A stretch of 23,220 nucleotides of DNA from Solirubrobacteraceae bacterium (lineage in GTDB: Bacteria > Actinomycetota > Thermoleophilia > Solirubrobacterales > Solirubrobacteraceae): positions 1,075 through 24,294 of the forward strand of contig JAEMTR010000006.1 of the NCBI GenBank assembly GCA_016462245.1, written 5' to 3'. Position 1 is the first letter of the stretch. Each line of letters begins with the position of its first letter. Of the stretch, positions 16,194 to 22,573 are shown piece after piece. The notes beneath the pieces are model-generated. The model saw nothing but the letters and a program-made list of their open reading frames with translations. It did no database searches and had not been told where the DNA came from. The position numbers and the translations under genes are program-made.

Positions 16194-17414
16194 CTAGAGG
16201 TAGTTCATCGGGTTGGTCACTTGACCATTGATCCGCACTTCGAAGTGGAGGTGGTCGCCAAAGCAGAGTCCGGTACAGCCGATGTAGCCAATCACCTGCC
16301 CCTTGCTGACATTTTGGCCAACGCTTACGGCGAAGCGCGACTGGTGCGCGTAACAGGACGAGAGCGAAGCACTATGCGCGACGCAGGTGTAGTTGCCGTA
16401 GCCACCATTCATCGATGCAACGCGGACGGTGCCGCTGTCGGCGGCGCGGATTGGCGTGCCACCGGGAACGCCGATGTCGATTCCGGGGTGGCAGGACTCC
16501 CACGCGCGCCGCTCACAGAACGGCGAAGTGATTGGGCCGTTGACCGGCCAGATCATCGAACCTGAGCCCGCGCGGATAGGCCCGCCACCGACTAGCACGC
16601 CTTCGATCTTGGCCTGCGTTTCGATCATCTTTGATAGCGCGCCCTCAAGCTTGCGGCGGTCGGTCTTGACTCCAGCGAGCAGAGTCGCCTTGCGCTCCTT
16701 GCTCTGATCGAAGCCGCTGCGCGTGCTCACCAGCTCGCGCTTGATCGAGGCAACCGCGTCACGCTTGAGCTTGATCCGCGAGGTGACCGTCTGCTGGCGG
16801 CCCTCGAGCGTTCCTAGACGGTTGGCGCTGACGGTCGCTTCGATTCGCGCCGCACGCACCAGCGTGATCACGCGCCGGTCCTGCTCGCCGATTCGCTGAA
16901 GAAATTCGCTGCGTTCGAGCAGCTCAGCAAAGCCTTTCGAATCGAGCACTACGGAAATTAGCGTTGGCGCGTCGGCGCGGTAAAGCTCAAAGAGGCGCTG
17001 GCCAAGCACGCGACGACCCTCTTCTAGCCGCGCTTTCATCACGACTTGGCGGCGGCGCTGCTTGCGCAGCTCATCTTGAATCTTGTTTAGCTCTTTGGTT
17101 TCGCGATCAAGGCCAACCTGAATCTGATCTTGGCGGCCCTGAAGTGTGCTGATCTTGCCTTGAAGGGCGTTGATCTTCGACTGCCATTTCGCAACCTCCG
17201 AGGTGAGGACGTTCTCGGTCCCCTTCTTCGAATCGACCTGCGCCTGCGTCTTTTCGATCTTGTTCTTGAGGCTGCTGAGCTTGGCGTCGCTGGACGCGCC
17301 GAGTGAGCCGACGGGAACGACCGCCCAAAGGACGGCAGGAAGGATCGCCACGAGAGCGAGCAGGGCAAGGCGGGAGCGCATCAGGGCGCGGAAGCTATTG
17401 GTCATCTGATTCAT
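16194..17414 (-). CDS. Secreted M23-family peptidoglycan endopeptidase with coiled-coil N-terminus
   Basis: The product is about 406 residues from the ATG at 17414; a TTG at 17429 and an ATG at 17405 are alternatives. A signal peptide or anchor (RSRLALLALVAILPAVLWAVV) is followed by a long coiled-coil region (about 40-265) like that of EnvC-type hydrolases, and then a C-terminal LytM domain (about 285-406). Zinc ligands and catalytic residues are complete: HPGID (H309, D313), YAH (H357) and HLHFEV (H388, H390). Six cysteines in the catalytic domain (300, 308, 344, 354, 380, 384) suggest up to three disulfides outside the cell. A c-di-AMP riboswitch lies just upstream, and lgt follows after 10 nt. 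Confidence 0.94.
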   Translation of the reverse strand: MNQMTNSFRALMRSRLALLALVAILPAVLWAVVPVGSLGASSDAKLSSLKNKIEKTQAQVDSKKGTENVLTSEVAKWQSKINALQGKISTLQGRQDQIQVGLDRETKELNKIQDELRKQRRRQVVMKARLEEGRRVLGQRLFELYRADAPTLISVVLDSKGFAELLERSEFLQRIGEQDRRVITLVRAARIEATVSANRLGTLEGRQQTVTSRIKLKRDAVASIKRELVSTRSGFDQSKERKATLLAGVKTDRRKLEGALSKMIETQAKIEGVLVGGGPIRAGSGSMIWPVNGPITSPFCERRAWESCHPGIDIGVPGGTPIRAADSGTVRVASMNGGYGNYTCVAHSASLSSCYAHQSRFAVSVGQNVSKGQVIGYIGCTGLCFGDHLHFEVRINGQVTNPMNYL

Positions 17415-17434
17415 TGGCAAACACTGCAATCAGG

Positions 17435-17574
17435 CCTGCGAGGTGAGCTGACGGGCTCGCGCAAAAAGCGCTAACCAAGCGGCAATGCTCGGTATTCGCC
17501 CCTGGAGGCCGAAGCCTCCGTTGGGTCCCCCGCTCCCTCACGCATTTCGGTGAGGAACTCGGCTTGACCGCAGG
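17435..17574 (-). promoter_or_regulatory. c-di-AMP riboswitch (ydaO-yuaA class) in the M23 peptidase leader
   Basis: Read on the minus strand, the leader contains the conserved core in order: CCGAGTTCC, the block GGGGGACCCAA (17521-17531), GGGGCGAAT, and CCCGTCAGCTCACCTCG near the 3' end (AGCTGACGGG on the plus strand at 17446-17455). The peripheral stems are visible: CTCAC/GTGAG (17537-17554), a perfect six-pair stem with a UUCG loop (17504-17519) and GCGC/GCGC (17459-17471). The ends CCTGCG and CGCAGG can pair to close the domain (17569-17574 with 17435-17440). The family binds cyclic di-AMP and usually switches off wall hydrolases, osmolyte and potassium genes when the ligand is high. The aptamer ends only 20 nt before the start codon. 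Confidence 0.93.
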
Positions 17575-17611
17575 TTACCAAGCCCCGCCCGCTAGGCTTG
17601 GGCAGAATCTT

Positions 17612-17631
17612 GTTGAATCAACCTTAAGGAG
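17612..17631 (+). promoter_or_regulatory. Shine-Dalgarno of pspA with adjacent small palindrome
   Basis: AAGGAG at 17626-17631 lies 5 nt before a GTG codon and decides the start at 17637. Directly upstream, 17612-17622 is the perfect inverted repeat GTTGA-A-TCAAC, which could be a small operator or may be chance. Confidence 0.6.
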
Positions 17632-17636
17632 CAAAA

Positions 17637-18392
17637 GTGGCCGGTCTAAGTGGGCGCATGTCAACCGTCATAAAAGCGAAGGTTTCAAAGGTTCTGGACC
17701 GCGCTGAAGATCCGGGCGAAACGCTCGATTACAGCTACCAGAAGCAGCTTGAGTCATTGCAGAAGGTGAAGCAGGGAATCGCCGAGGTCGTAACGGCCAA
17801 GAAGCGCCTGCAGATGCAGTCCGAGAAGCTTGAGCAGTCGGTCGTCAAGCTCGACACACAGGCTCGCCAAGCGCTCGCCCAGGGCAACGAAGAGCTGGCG
17901 CGCGAGGCTTTGGAGCGCAAGAACGTCGCCCAGACCGAGCTGCAGTCATTCGATTCGCAGATCGCCGAGCTCGAAGGCCAGCAGCAGAAGCTGACCGACT
18001 CAGAGGCCAAGCTGCGCGCCAAGATCGAAGCCTTCCGCACAAAGAAGGAGACGATCAAGGCTCAGTATTCGGCCGCCGAAGCTCAGGTCCGTATTTCCGA
18101 GGCGGCGACCGGCGTTGGCGAAGAGATGGCCGACGTTGGCCTAGCGATGCAGCGCGCCGTCGATAAGACGGAGGACATGAAGGCCCGCGCCGCAGCGGTT
18201 GAAGAGCTCGAAGCGGCGGGAACCTTTGACGACCTAACGACGCTCGGTGACGGCAACGACGACATCGACCGCCAGCTATCAGAGCTCTCCAGCGCCAGCG
18301 CCGTTGATGACGACATGGCGCGGATGAAGGCAGAGCTTGGCGCCGGCGAACCAGCCCCTGAACTCGAAGCAGGCGAGGAGCCAGCCAAATGA
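17637..18392 (+). CDS. pspA: PspA/IM30 (Vipp1) family membrane-stress protein
   Basis: This 251-residue ESCRT-III-like coiled-coil protein binds stressed membranes and helps maintain proton-motive force. The GTG start at 17637 is supported by AAGGAG 5 nt upstream and by homology: the N-terminus MAGLSGRMSTVIKAKVSKVL forms the membrane-binding amphipathic helix, followed by DRAEDPGETLDY. The next ATG (codon 8) would cut that helix. Heptad-rich helices fill about 25-185 (QKQLESLQKVKQG through AQVRISEAATGVG), as in PspA. The C-terminal 60 residues are acidic. Its stop overlaps the PspAA start as ATGA. It is divergent from the riboswitch-controlled M23 gene, with 207 nt between them that hold both the riboswitch and the pspA promoter. 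Confidence 0.94.
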   Translation: MAGLSGRMSTVIKAKVSKVLDRAEDPGETLDYSYQKQLESLQKVKQGIAEVVTAKKRLQMQSEKLEQSVVKLDTQARQALAQGNEELAREALERKNVAQTELQSFDSQIAELEGQQQKLTDSEAKLRAKIEAFRTKKETIKAQYSAAEAQVRISEAATGVGEEMADVGLAMQRAVDKTEDMKARAAAVEELEAAGTFDDLTTLGDGNDDIDRQLSELSSASAVDDDMARMKAELGAGEPAPELEAGEEPAK

Positions 18393-18667
18393 TTATTCGA
18401 ATTGCCGCGGAAGATCAGTATCGCCTCAATGACGATGTGCTTGCCCGGGTCAACGAGCTCGACAACGCAGCTGTAGCTGCCGTCGAAGCCGGCGACCGCG
18501 AAGGCTTCCAGCAGAACTTCGACGCGCTGCTGGCGCTGGTTCGAACTGAAGGCACGGTGATCGCCGACGACGATCTAGAGACCTCAGACGTGATCATCCC
18601 GCCCGATGACCTCAGCTTCGAAGAGGCCGGCGCGGAGTTCACAGGCGACGGCCTGATCCCCGACTGA
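18389..18667 (+). CDS. pspAA: PspA-associated small protein (PspAA)
   Basis: This 92-residue acidic protein is encoded immediately after PspA with an ATGA overlap. It starts MIIRIAAEDQYRLNDDVLARVNELDN and ends PPDDLSFEEAGAEFTGDGLIPD. The pattern of an R-I-x-x-E-x-Q-Y-R-L opening, a central helix pair ending in LVRTEG, then a DxxxPSD/IIPP-like segment and terminal G-L-I-P-D matches what I know of the PspAA domain, which is found beside PspA in actinobacteria and other phyla and is thought to modulate it. The molecular role is not established. No membrane segment or signal peptide is visible. Confidence 0.88.
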   Translation: MIIRIAAEDQYRLNDDVLARVNELDNAAVAAVEAGDREGFQQNFDALLALVRTEGTVIADDDLETSDVIIPPDDLSFEEAGAEFTGDGLIPD

Positions 18668-18678
18668 GCTAGCTCGCG

Positions 18679-18692
18679 CGGCTTAGAAGCCG
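18679..18692. terminator. Weak hairpin between two convergent genes
   Basis: CGGCT-TAGA-AGCCG forms a five- to six-pair stem just after the PspAA stop and over the stop of the convergent NlpC-like gene. There is no U-tract on either strand, so it may only help termination or protect the 3' ends. Confidence 0.3.
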
Positions 18693-19291
18693 ACTGGGTG
18701 GCGGGCTACGTAGCCCGAGCTTGACTTGCGCAGCGGCCGCCAGCGCGGGCCTTTGCCGCCGCGAGGATCCTCGGCGGCGCTGGTGTCAAGGCGGAGGCCG
18801 GCGATATCGACGTAGGCGTGGCCCGGGTTGGTGCGGACAGTGATCCAGCGCCCCGCGCCTCGCGCGCCCCAGCGCATGAACAGGCCCGAATCGAGCGGGC
18901 TCTTCAGCAGAGATGCTCCATGAAGCGCGTAGGAGATAGTTCCCGAGCAGTCATAACCGCGTGAGACGAAGCTCGAATGGCCGCCGCCGTAAAGGTAAGG
19001 GCGCCCAACGATCTCGTTGGCTGCCCAGATCGCTTGCTGAACGACGTCAGGCGCATTGGCCGGCGCAGCGGCGCGTCCATTGGCGAGGCGCTTGGCGCGG
19101 GAGCCTTCGACGATCGGCCTGTCGGCGAGATTCGGTTGGCCGAACTCCTGGCCGCCGGAGTTTGGAGCAGGGGTTGGCGTGGGCTCCGGTACGGGTGCTG
19201 GCTTGGTTGCCGCAACGGCGCTCGCCGCGCTAAGGCAGCAGAAAACGATTGCCAGGAGCGTCGCGGTTGTTGTTCGATTCTTAATTCTCAT
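18683..19291 (-). CDS. Secreted NlpC/P60-like peptidoglycan hydrolase
   Basis: This 202-residue exported protein begins with a signal peptide (basic start, then TLLAIVFCCLSAASAVAA), followed by a Pro-rich linker of Pro-x-Pro repeats (31-43) likely to sit in the wall. The catalytic part has the NlpC/P60 pattern: GRPYLYGGGH (96-105), GYDCSGTISYALHGA with nucleophile C115, and a histidine H158 in NPGHAYVDIAGLRLDTS. Family members cut gamma-D-Glu-DAP or related stem-peptide bonds. It is compact, with no SH3 or LysM wall-binding domain. A second c-di-AMP riboswitch ends 9 nt before its ATG. It lies convergent to pspA-pspAA. Confidence 0.9.
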   Translation of the reverse strand: MRIKNRTTTATLLAIVFCCLSAASAVAATKPAPVPEPTPTPAPNSGGQEFGQPNLADRPIVEGSRAKRLANGRAAAPANAPDVVQQAIWAANEIVGRPYLYGGGHSSFVSRGYDCSGTISYALHGASLLKSPLDSGLFMRWGARGAGRWITVRTNPGHAYVDIAGLRLDTSAAEDPRGGKGPRWRPLRKSSSGYVARHPVGF

Positions 19292-19300
19292 TCGTTCGTC

Positions 19301-19424
19301 GGCCTACGGGGTTAGCTGACGGGCTGGCGCGGAACGAACCTGCGCCTCACGTGGCTTCCCCACGCAACTCGCCCCAACTGATTGGGTCCCCCGATCCCGC
19401 GTGCACGGGATTCGGCTTGAAGTG
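19301..19424 (-). promoter_or_regulatory. c-di-AMP riboswitch (ydaO-yuaA class) in the NlpC/P60-like leader
   Basis: The minus strand carries AAGCCGAATCCCG, then GGGGGACCCAAT (19382-19392 region), TTGGGGCGAG, and CCCGTCAGCTAACCCCGTAGGC at the 3' end (plus-strand AGCTGACGGG at 19314-19323). Stems include ATCCCG/CGGGAT (19394-19411) and CGTGG/CCACG (19350-19364). The core blocks match the first riboswitch in this window almost base for base while the stems differ in sequence, which is the covariation expected of a real RNA. The terminal P1 stem is less obvious here. The aptamer ends 9 nt before the ATG, and no separate terminator hairpin fits in between. Confidence 0.92.
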
Positions 19425-19427
19425 AAA

Positions 19428-19434
19428 ATCTATA
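19428..19434 (-). promoter_or_regulatory. Possible -10 element for the second riboswitch RNA
   Basis: On the minus strand TATAGAT stands out in GC-rich DNA about 5-8 nt before the conserved aptamer start; a TTGTTC 14 nt further upstream is a weak -35 candidate with short spacing. The position would start the transcript right at the aptamer. Confidence 0.4.
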
Positions 19435-19548
19435 TTGCGCTGCCGATGGAACAAGCCCAGCCAGCGCAGCGCGGCGCAAAATCGTCGCTAGCTGCGGATA
19501 TTTCTGATCAGCTTGGGGCCTTCGGCTTCGGCCGCTAGTCTCGCTGCG

Positions 19549-20727
19549 ATGGAGTCGACGACGCTACGACGTTCGCTACTGCTCGGCTGCGCCGCACTCT
19601 CGGCGCTAGCCGTTAGCTCCTGCGGCCGCGCTGGCGACGCAAGCACGACCGGCTCATCAGGCGCGCAGGCGGCGCCAGGCCAGACTGTCGCCGCGATCCC
19701 CAGCGCTGCAACAAAGAACACGACGCGCGTTTGGGCTAGCTCGCCAGCGTCGATTGCGGCCGCTGCTGCTCGCGCCGTCTACCCCGGCTCGCGGCCGAGC
19801 CAGCGCCCGCTTTCGGTCGTTCTGGCCGACTCGGCTAGCTGGCAGGCGACGATCGCAGGCGCGGTACTGATGGCGGCGCCGCTACACGCACCGATGCTGC
19901 TGACCGATGGAGCGACGATTCCCGCCGCGTCGCAGGCGGCGTTGACGGCGCTCGCACCAAGCGGCGCCGGCCGGGACGGGCCGCAGCTAATCCGCCTTGG
20001 CACGGCGGCCTCGCCGACGTCGCTGAAGTCGCTCTCGATCGGCGGCAATGACCCATTTACGCTGGCGGCACGAATTGACGCCTACCAGGCGCGAATCGCC
20101 GGCCGCTGGAGCAACGCCGTCGTGATCGCCTCATCCGAGTCGGCGGAAATGGCGATGCCAGCGGCAGCTTGGGCAGCGAAATCGGGGGACAGCATTCTCT
20201 TCAGCGGCCGGGACAAGCTCCCGGCTGCGACGGCGGCAGCTGTAAAGGCTCACGGCAAGCCGAAGATCTACATCCTCGGGCCGAGCTCGGTGATCTCCGA
20301 AAATGTTGCCCGCGAGCTAGCGGCGCTCGGCCAAGTTACGAGGGTCGGCGCAAGGCCAGCCAGCGCCAACGCGATCGCATTTGCACGCTTCAGCGACGGT
20401 GACTTCGGCTGGGGAATAATCGACCCAGGCCACGGGCTTGTGCTGACAAATGTCGGCGCGCCGCTAACGGCCGGCGCCGCCGCGCCGCTCTCTGCAAGCG
20501 GCAGCTACGGCCCGCTGCTGCTGACAGGGCGCGATGGCAGCCTGCCCCCCGATGTCGCCAACTATCTGCGCGACATCCGCCCCGGTTACTCATCTGACCC
20601 TGTCCGCGGCGTTTATAATCACGCTTGGATAATCGGCGACCCGACCGCCGTCAGCGACCGCGCGCAGGCGACGATCGATAGCCTGCTCGAGATAGCGCCG
20701 GTAACTAAAGAGGCAGCAACCCGATGA
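19549..20727 (+). CDS. Lipoprotein with cell-wall-binding-like (CWB2-type) repeats
   Basis: The product is 392 residues from the ATG at 19549; a TTG at 19513 would bury the signal peptide. MESTTLRRSLLLGCAALSALAVSSC is a lipoprotein signal with the modified Cys at about residue 25, followed by a Ser/Gly/Ala linker. The mature part has about three related units of 90-100 residues, each with an alanine-rich helix and a strand ending in a small-residue turn: SVVLADSASWQATIAGAVLMAAP.. PMLLTDG; AVVIASSESAEMAMPAAAWAAKSGDSILFSG.. KIYILG; GPLLLTGRDG.. HAWIIGD. This is the pattern of cell wall-binding repeat 2 (PF04122) proteins. Function beyond envelope attachment is unknown. The stop overlaps the next gene as ATGA. 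Confidence 0.85.
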   Translation: MESTTLRRSLLLGCAALSALAVSSCGRAGDASTTGSSGAQAAPGQTVAAIPSAATKNTTRVWASSPASIAAAAARAVYPGSRPSQRPLSVVLADSASWQATIAGAVLMAAPLHAPMLLTDGATIPAASQAALTALAPSGAGRDGPQLIRLGTAASPTSLKSLSIGGNDPFTLAARIDAYQARIAGRWSNAVVIASSESAEMAMPAAAWAAKSGDSILFSGRDKLPAATAAAVKAHGKPKIYILGPSSVISENVARELAALGQVTRVGARPASANAIAFARFSDGDFGWGIIDPGHGLVLTNVGAPLTAGAAAPLSASGSYGPLLLTGRDGSLPPDVANYLRDIRPGYSSDPVRGVYNHAWIIGDPTAVSDRAQATIDSLLEIAPVTKEAATR

Positions 20728-21008
20728 GCGAATCCCAGACGCCCCCAAATAACCCAACTCAGGCACTCGACATCAGCGTTGCTGACGTCCGCCAGCTGGT
20801 TCACGCCTCGACCCCCCACTTCTCACTGCAGCTACGCAACCGGATTCGCCGCTTGATTGAGGACCTCCCCGCCGGCCACCCTGCGCGGCTCGAAGGGCAG
20901 GCGCAGATCGCCCGCCTCGACGAGCTCGGCTACGACGGTGAGATCCGCGGCCAGCAGAGCGAGGGGCTTGAGCCGCTCGCCAGCGTAATCGACCCGAAGC
21001 TGCGCTAA
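20724..21008 (+). CDS. Small protein of unknown function
   Basis: This 94-residue protein starts with an ATGA overlap on the preceding lipoprotein gene and ends 13 nt before xseA. It has a Pro/Asn-rich N-terminus, then two predicted helices: SVADVRQLVHASTPHFSLQLRNRIRRLIEDL (about 19-49) and HPARLEGQAQIARLDELGY (52-70). No signal peptide, membrane segment or metal motif is seen. The arginine-rich first helix and the position between an envelope lipoprotein and exonuclease VII give no clear function. I do not recognise the family. The tight spacing on both sides supports that it is translated. Confidence 0.75.
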   Translation: MSESQTPPNNPTQALDISVADVRQLVHASTPHFSLQLRNRIRRLIEDLPAGHPARLEGQAQIARLDELGYDGEIRGQQSEGLEPLASVIDPKLR

Positions 21009-21021
21009 TCGGCCCGGGGCG

Positions 21022-22341
21022 ATGGACGAGAGCCCCCAGAACCCGGCCGGAATCGAAGGCAGCGCGCTCAAAGGGCCGTTTCCGGTTGGCGCCTACGCCG
21101 AGATGTTGCGCGAGGAGCTGCGCGGCCGCGCGAGGCTGCAACTGTTCGGCGAGATTTGGAACCTGAGGAAGACGAAGGCGCGCGTCTACTTCGAGCTGCG
21201 CGATGCGCGCGGCGCCGTTCCGTGCGCAATGTGGACGAACAAGTTCGAGGCGCTCGGCGAGCTTGCCGCTTCACTTTCAGACGGCGCCCAGATCGTCGTT
21301 GCCGGTGGCCCCGACTACTACCCCGGCAGCAAGACTTCCTCACCTTCGTTCTCGTTCGACGTAAGCGACCTGCGCGTAGCTGGTGAGGGAGACCTGCTTG
21401 CGCAGCTTGCAGCGCTGCGACGCCAGCTTCAGGGCGAAGGGCTCTTTGAGCCACAGAAGCTGCTGGTGCGGCCGCAGCTGCCGCAGACGATCGGCGTGAT
21501 TACGAGCGAATCCGGCAAAGCGCGCGATGACGTTCTCGCTGGGCTCGAGCGCCGCGGCTGGGCAGGCACTCTGGTCTGGGGTTTCGCGCCGGTGCAGGAC
21601 CGCAAGGCTGCTTCTGCGATCACGCAGGCGCTAACCGATCTTGCCGGGATCCAGCAGGTCGAGACGATCATCGTCGCCCGCGGCGGCGGCTCACTCGCCG
21701 ACCTCTTCGCCTTCTGCGATGAGACGCTCTGCCGCACCGTTGCGCTGCTGCGCGTGCCGGTGATCGCGAGCGTCGGCCACCACACCGATCAAACTTTGAT
21801 TGACGACGTCGCCGCCGAAAGCTGCTCAACGCCAACCCACGCCGCCGAGGCCGCTGTGCCGCTCGACATCAACCGCGAGCGCGCCGCGCTGCGCGCTTCG
21901 ACCGATGCACTCTCGCGCAATGCTGGGAGCGCCGTAGTTGGACGGGCACGCGCGCTGGCGGCACTGGCGCGTGTACCGGGAACGCACATCGCCCGCCAGC
22001 GCCGTGAGCTGCACCAGGACGCGCGCGAGCTGCGCGCCGCCGGCCAGCGCCGCCTGCTGCTCGAGCGCGAGCGCTCGGCGACCGTCGCCGAAGTGCTTCG
22101 GCGTAAGGCGGTTGCTGGCGCCGGCCCCGACAAGCTCGCCCGCCTACGCACGCTTGAAGGCCTCTCGATCGCGCTCTCCGCGCATGATCCAAAGGGCGTG
22201 CTCGAGCGCGGCTACGCGATCGTTGAAGATGGCGACGGCAACGTGGTCACGACCGCAGCGCAGGCGCGTGAGGCGGCGGACGTTCGGCTTCAGTTCGCAG
22301 ACGACTCCGTTGCTGCGAAGATCAAGGCCAGCGATGACTGA
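21022..22341 (+). CDS. xseA: Exodeoxyribonuclease VII large subunit
   Basis: This 439-residue catalytic subunit degrades single-stranded DNA from both ends to short oligonucleotides with XseB. An N-terminal OB fold (about 37-120) shows LFGEIWNLRKTKARVYFELRD. The catalytic core has IGVITSESGKARDD (157-170), IIVARGGGSLADLFAFCDE (R220), and PVIASVGHHTDQTLIDDVA with H253, H254 and D256. The C-terminal 160 residues are long helices (coiled coil) that bind XseB copies, ending in VLERGYAIVEDGDGNVV. Length is close to E. coli (456). The stop overlaps the xseB start by 8 nt. Confidence 0.97.
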   Translation: MDESPQNPAGIEGSALKGPFPVGAYAEMLREELRGRARLQLFGEIWNLRKTKARVYFELRDARGAVPCAMWTNKFEALGELAASLSDGAQIVVAGGPDYYPGSKTSSPSFSFDVSDLRVAGEGDLLAQLAALRRQLQGEGLFEPQKLLVRPQLPQTIGVITSESGKARDDVLAGLERRGWAGTLVWGFAPVQDRKAASAITQALTDLAGIQQVETIIVARGGGSLADLFAFCDETLCRTVALLRVPVIASVGHHTDQTLIDDVAAESCSTPTHAAEAAVPLDINRERAALRASTDALSRNAGSAVVGRARALAALARVPGTHIARQRRELHQDARELRAAGQRRLLLERERSATVAEVLRRKAVAGAGPDKLARLRTLEGLSIALSAHDPKGVLERGYAIVEDGDGNVVTTAAQAREAADVRLQFADDSVAAKIKASDD

Positions 22342-22567
22342 GCCTGAACAGAGCTACGAGCTGGCAACCGCTCGCCTTGAGGAGATCATCCGCCGGCTCG
22401 ACTCCGGCGAGGCCGGACTGCGCGAAACGCTCGAGCTAGTAAAAGAGGGCCGCACGCTGGTCGAGTACTGCGCCGGCGAACTTGAGGCCGTAAGCCAAGG
22501 GCTCGATGAGATCAAGCTCGACGAGCTGATCGCGCGGCTCGAAGCGCAGAGCCCAGAAGCTGAGTAA
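22334..22567 (+). CDS. xseB: Exodeoxyribonuclease VII small subunit
   Basis: This 77-residue helical protein binds XseA in several copies. The ATG at 22334 lies inside the xseA stop region (ATGACTGA overlap), the usual coupled arrangement. The sequence YELATARLEEIIRRLDSGEAGLRETLELVKEGRTLVEYC followed by ELEAVSQGLDEI is the typical XseB two-helix hairpin, including the LEEI..LE-SG-E..L.E.L..Y/F pattern. The same frame is open far upstream inside xseA, but only the part from 22334 resembles XseB. Confidence 0.95.
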   Translation: MTEPEQSYELATARLEEIIRRLDSGEAGLRETLELVKEGRTLVEYCAGELEAVSQGLDEIKLDELIARLEAQSPEAE

Positions 22568-22573
22568 TTGACG

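Noticed and set aside
17564..17598. TTGACC and TAGGCT as a pspA promoter
   Set aside because: The spacing of about 23 nt is too wide for a normal sigma-70 promoter, and TTGACC lies in the riboswitch 5' end on the other strand.
21938..22333. Upstream in-frame extension of xseB within xseA
   Set aside because: Arg/Ser-rich and unlike XseB. The XseB-like sequence begins exactly at the ATG at 22334, which overlaps the xseA stop.
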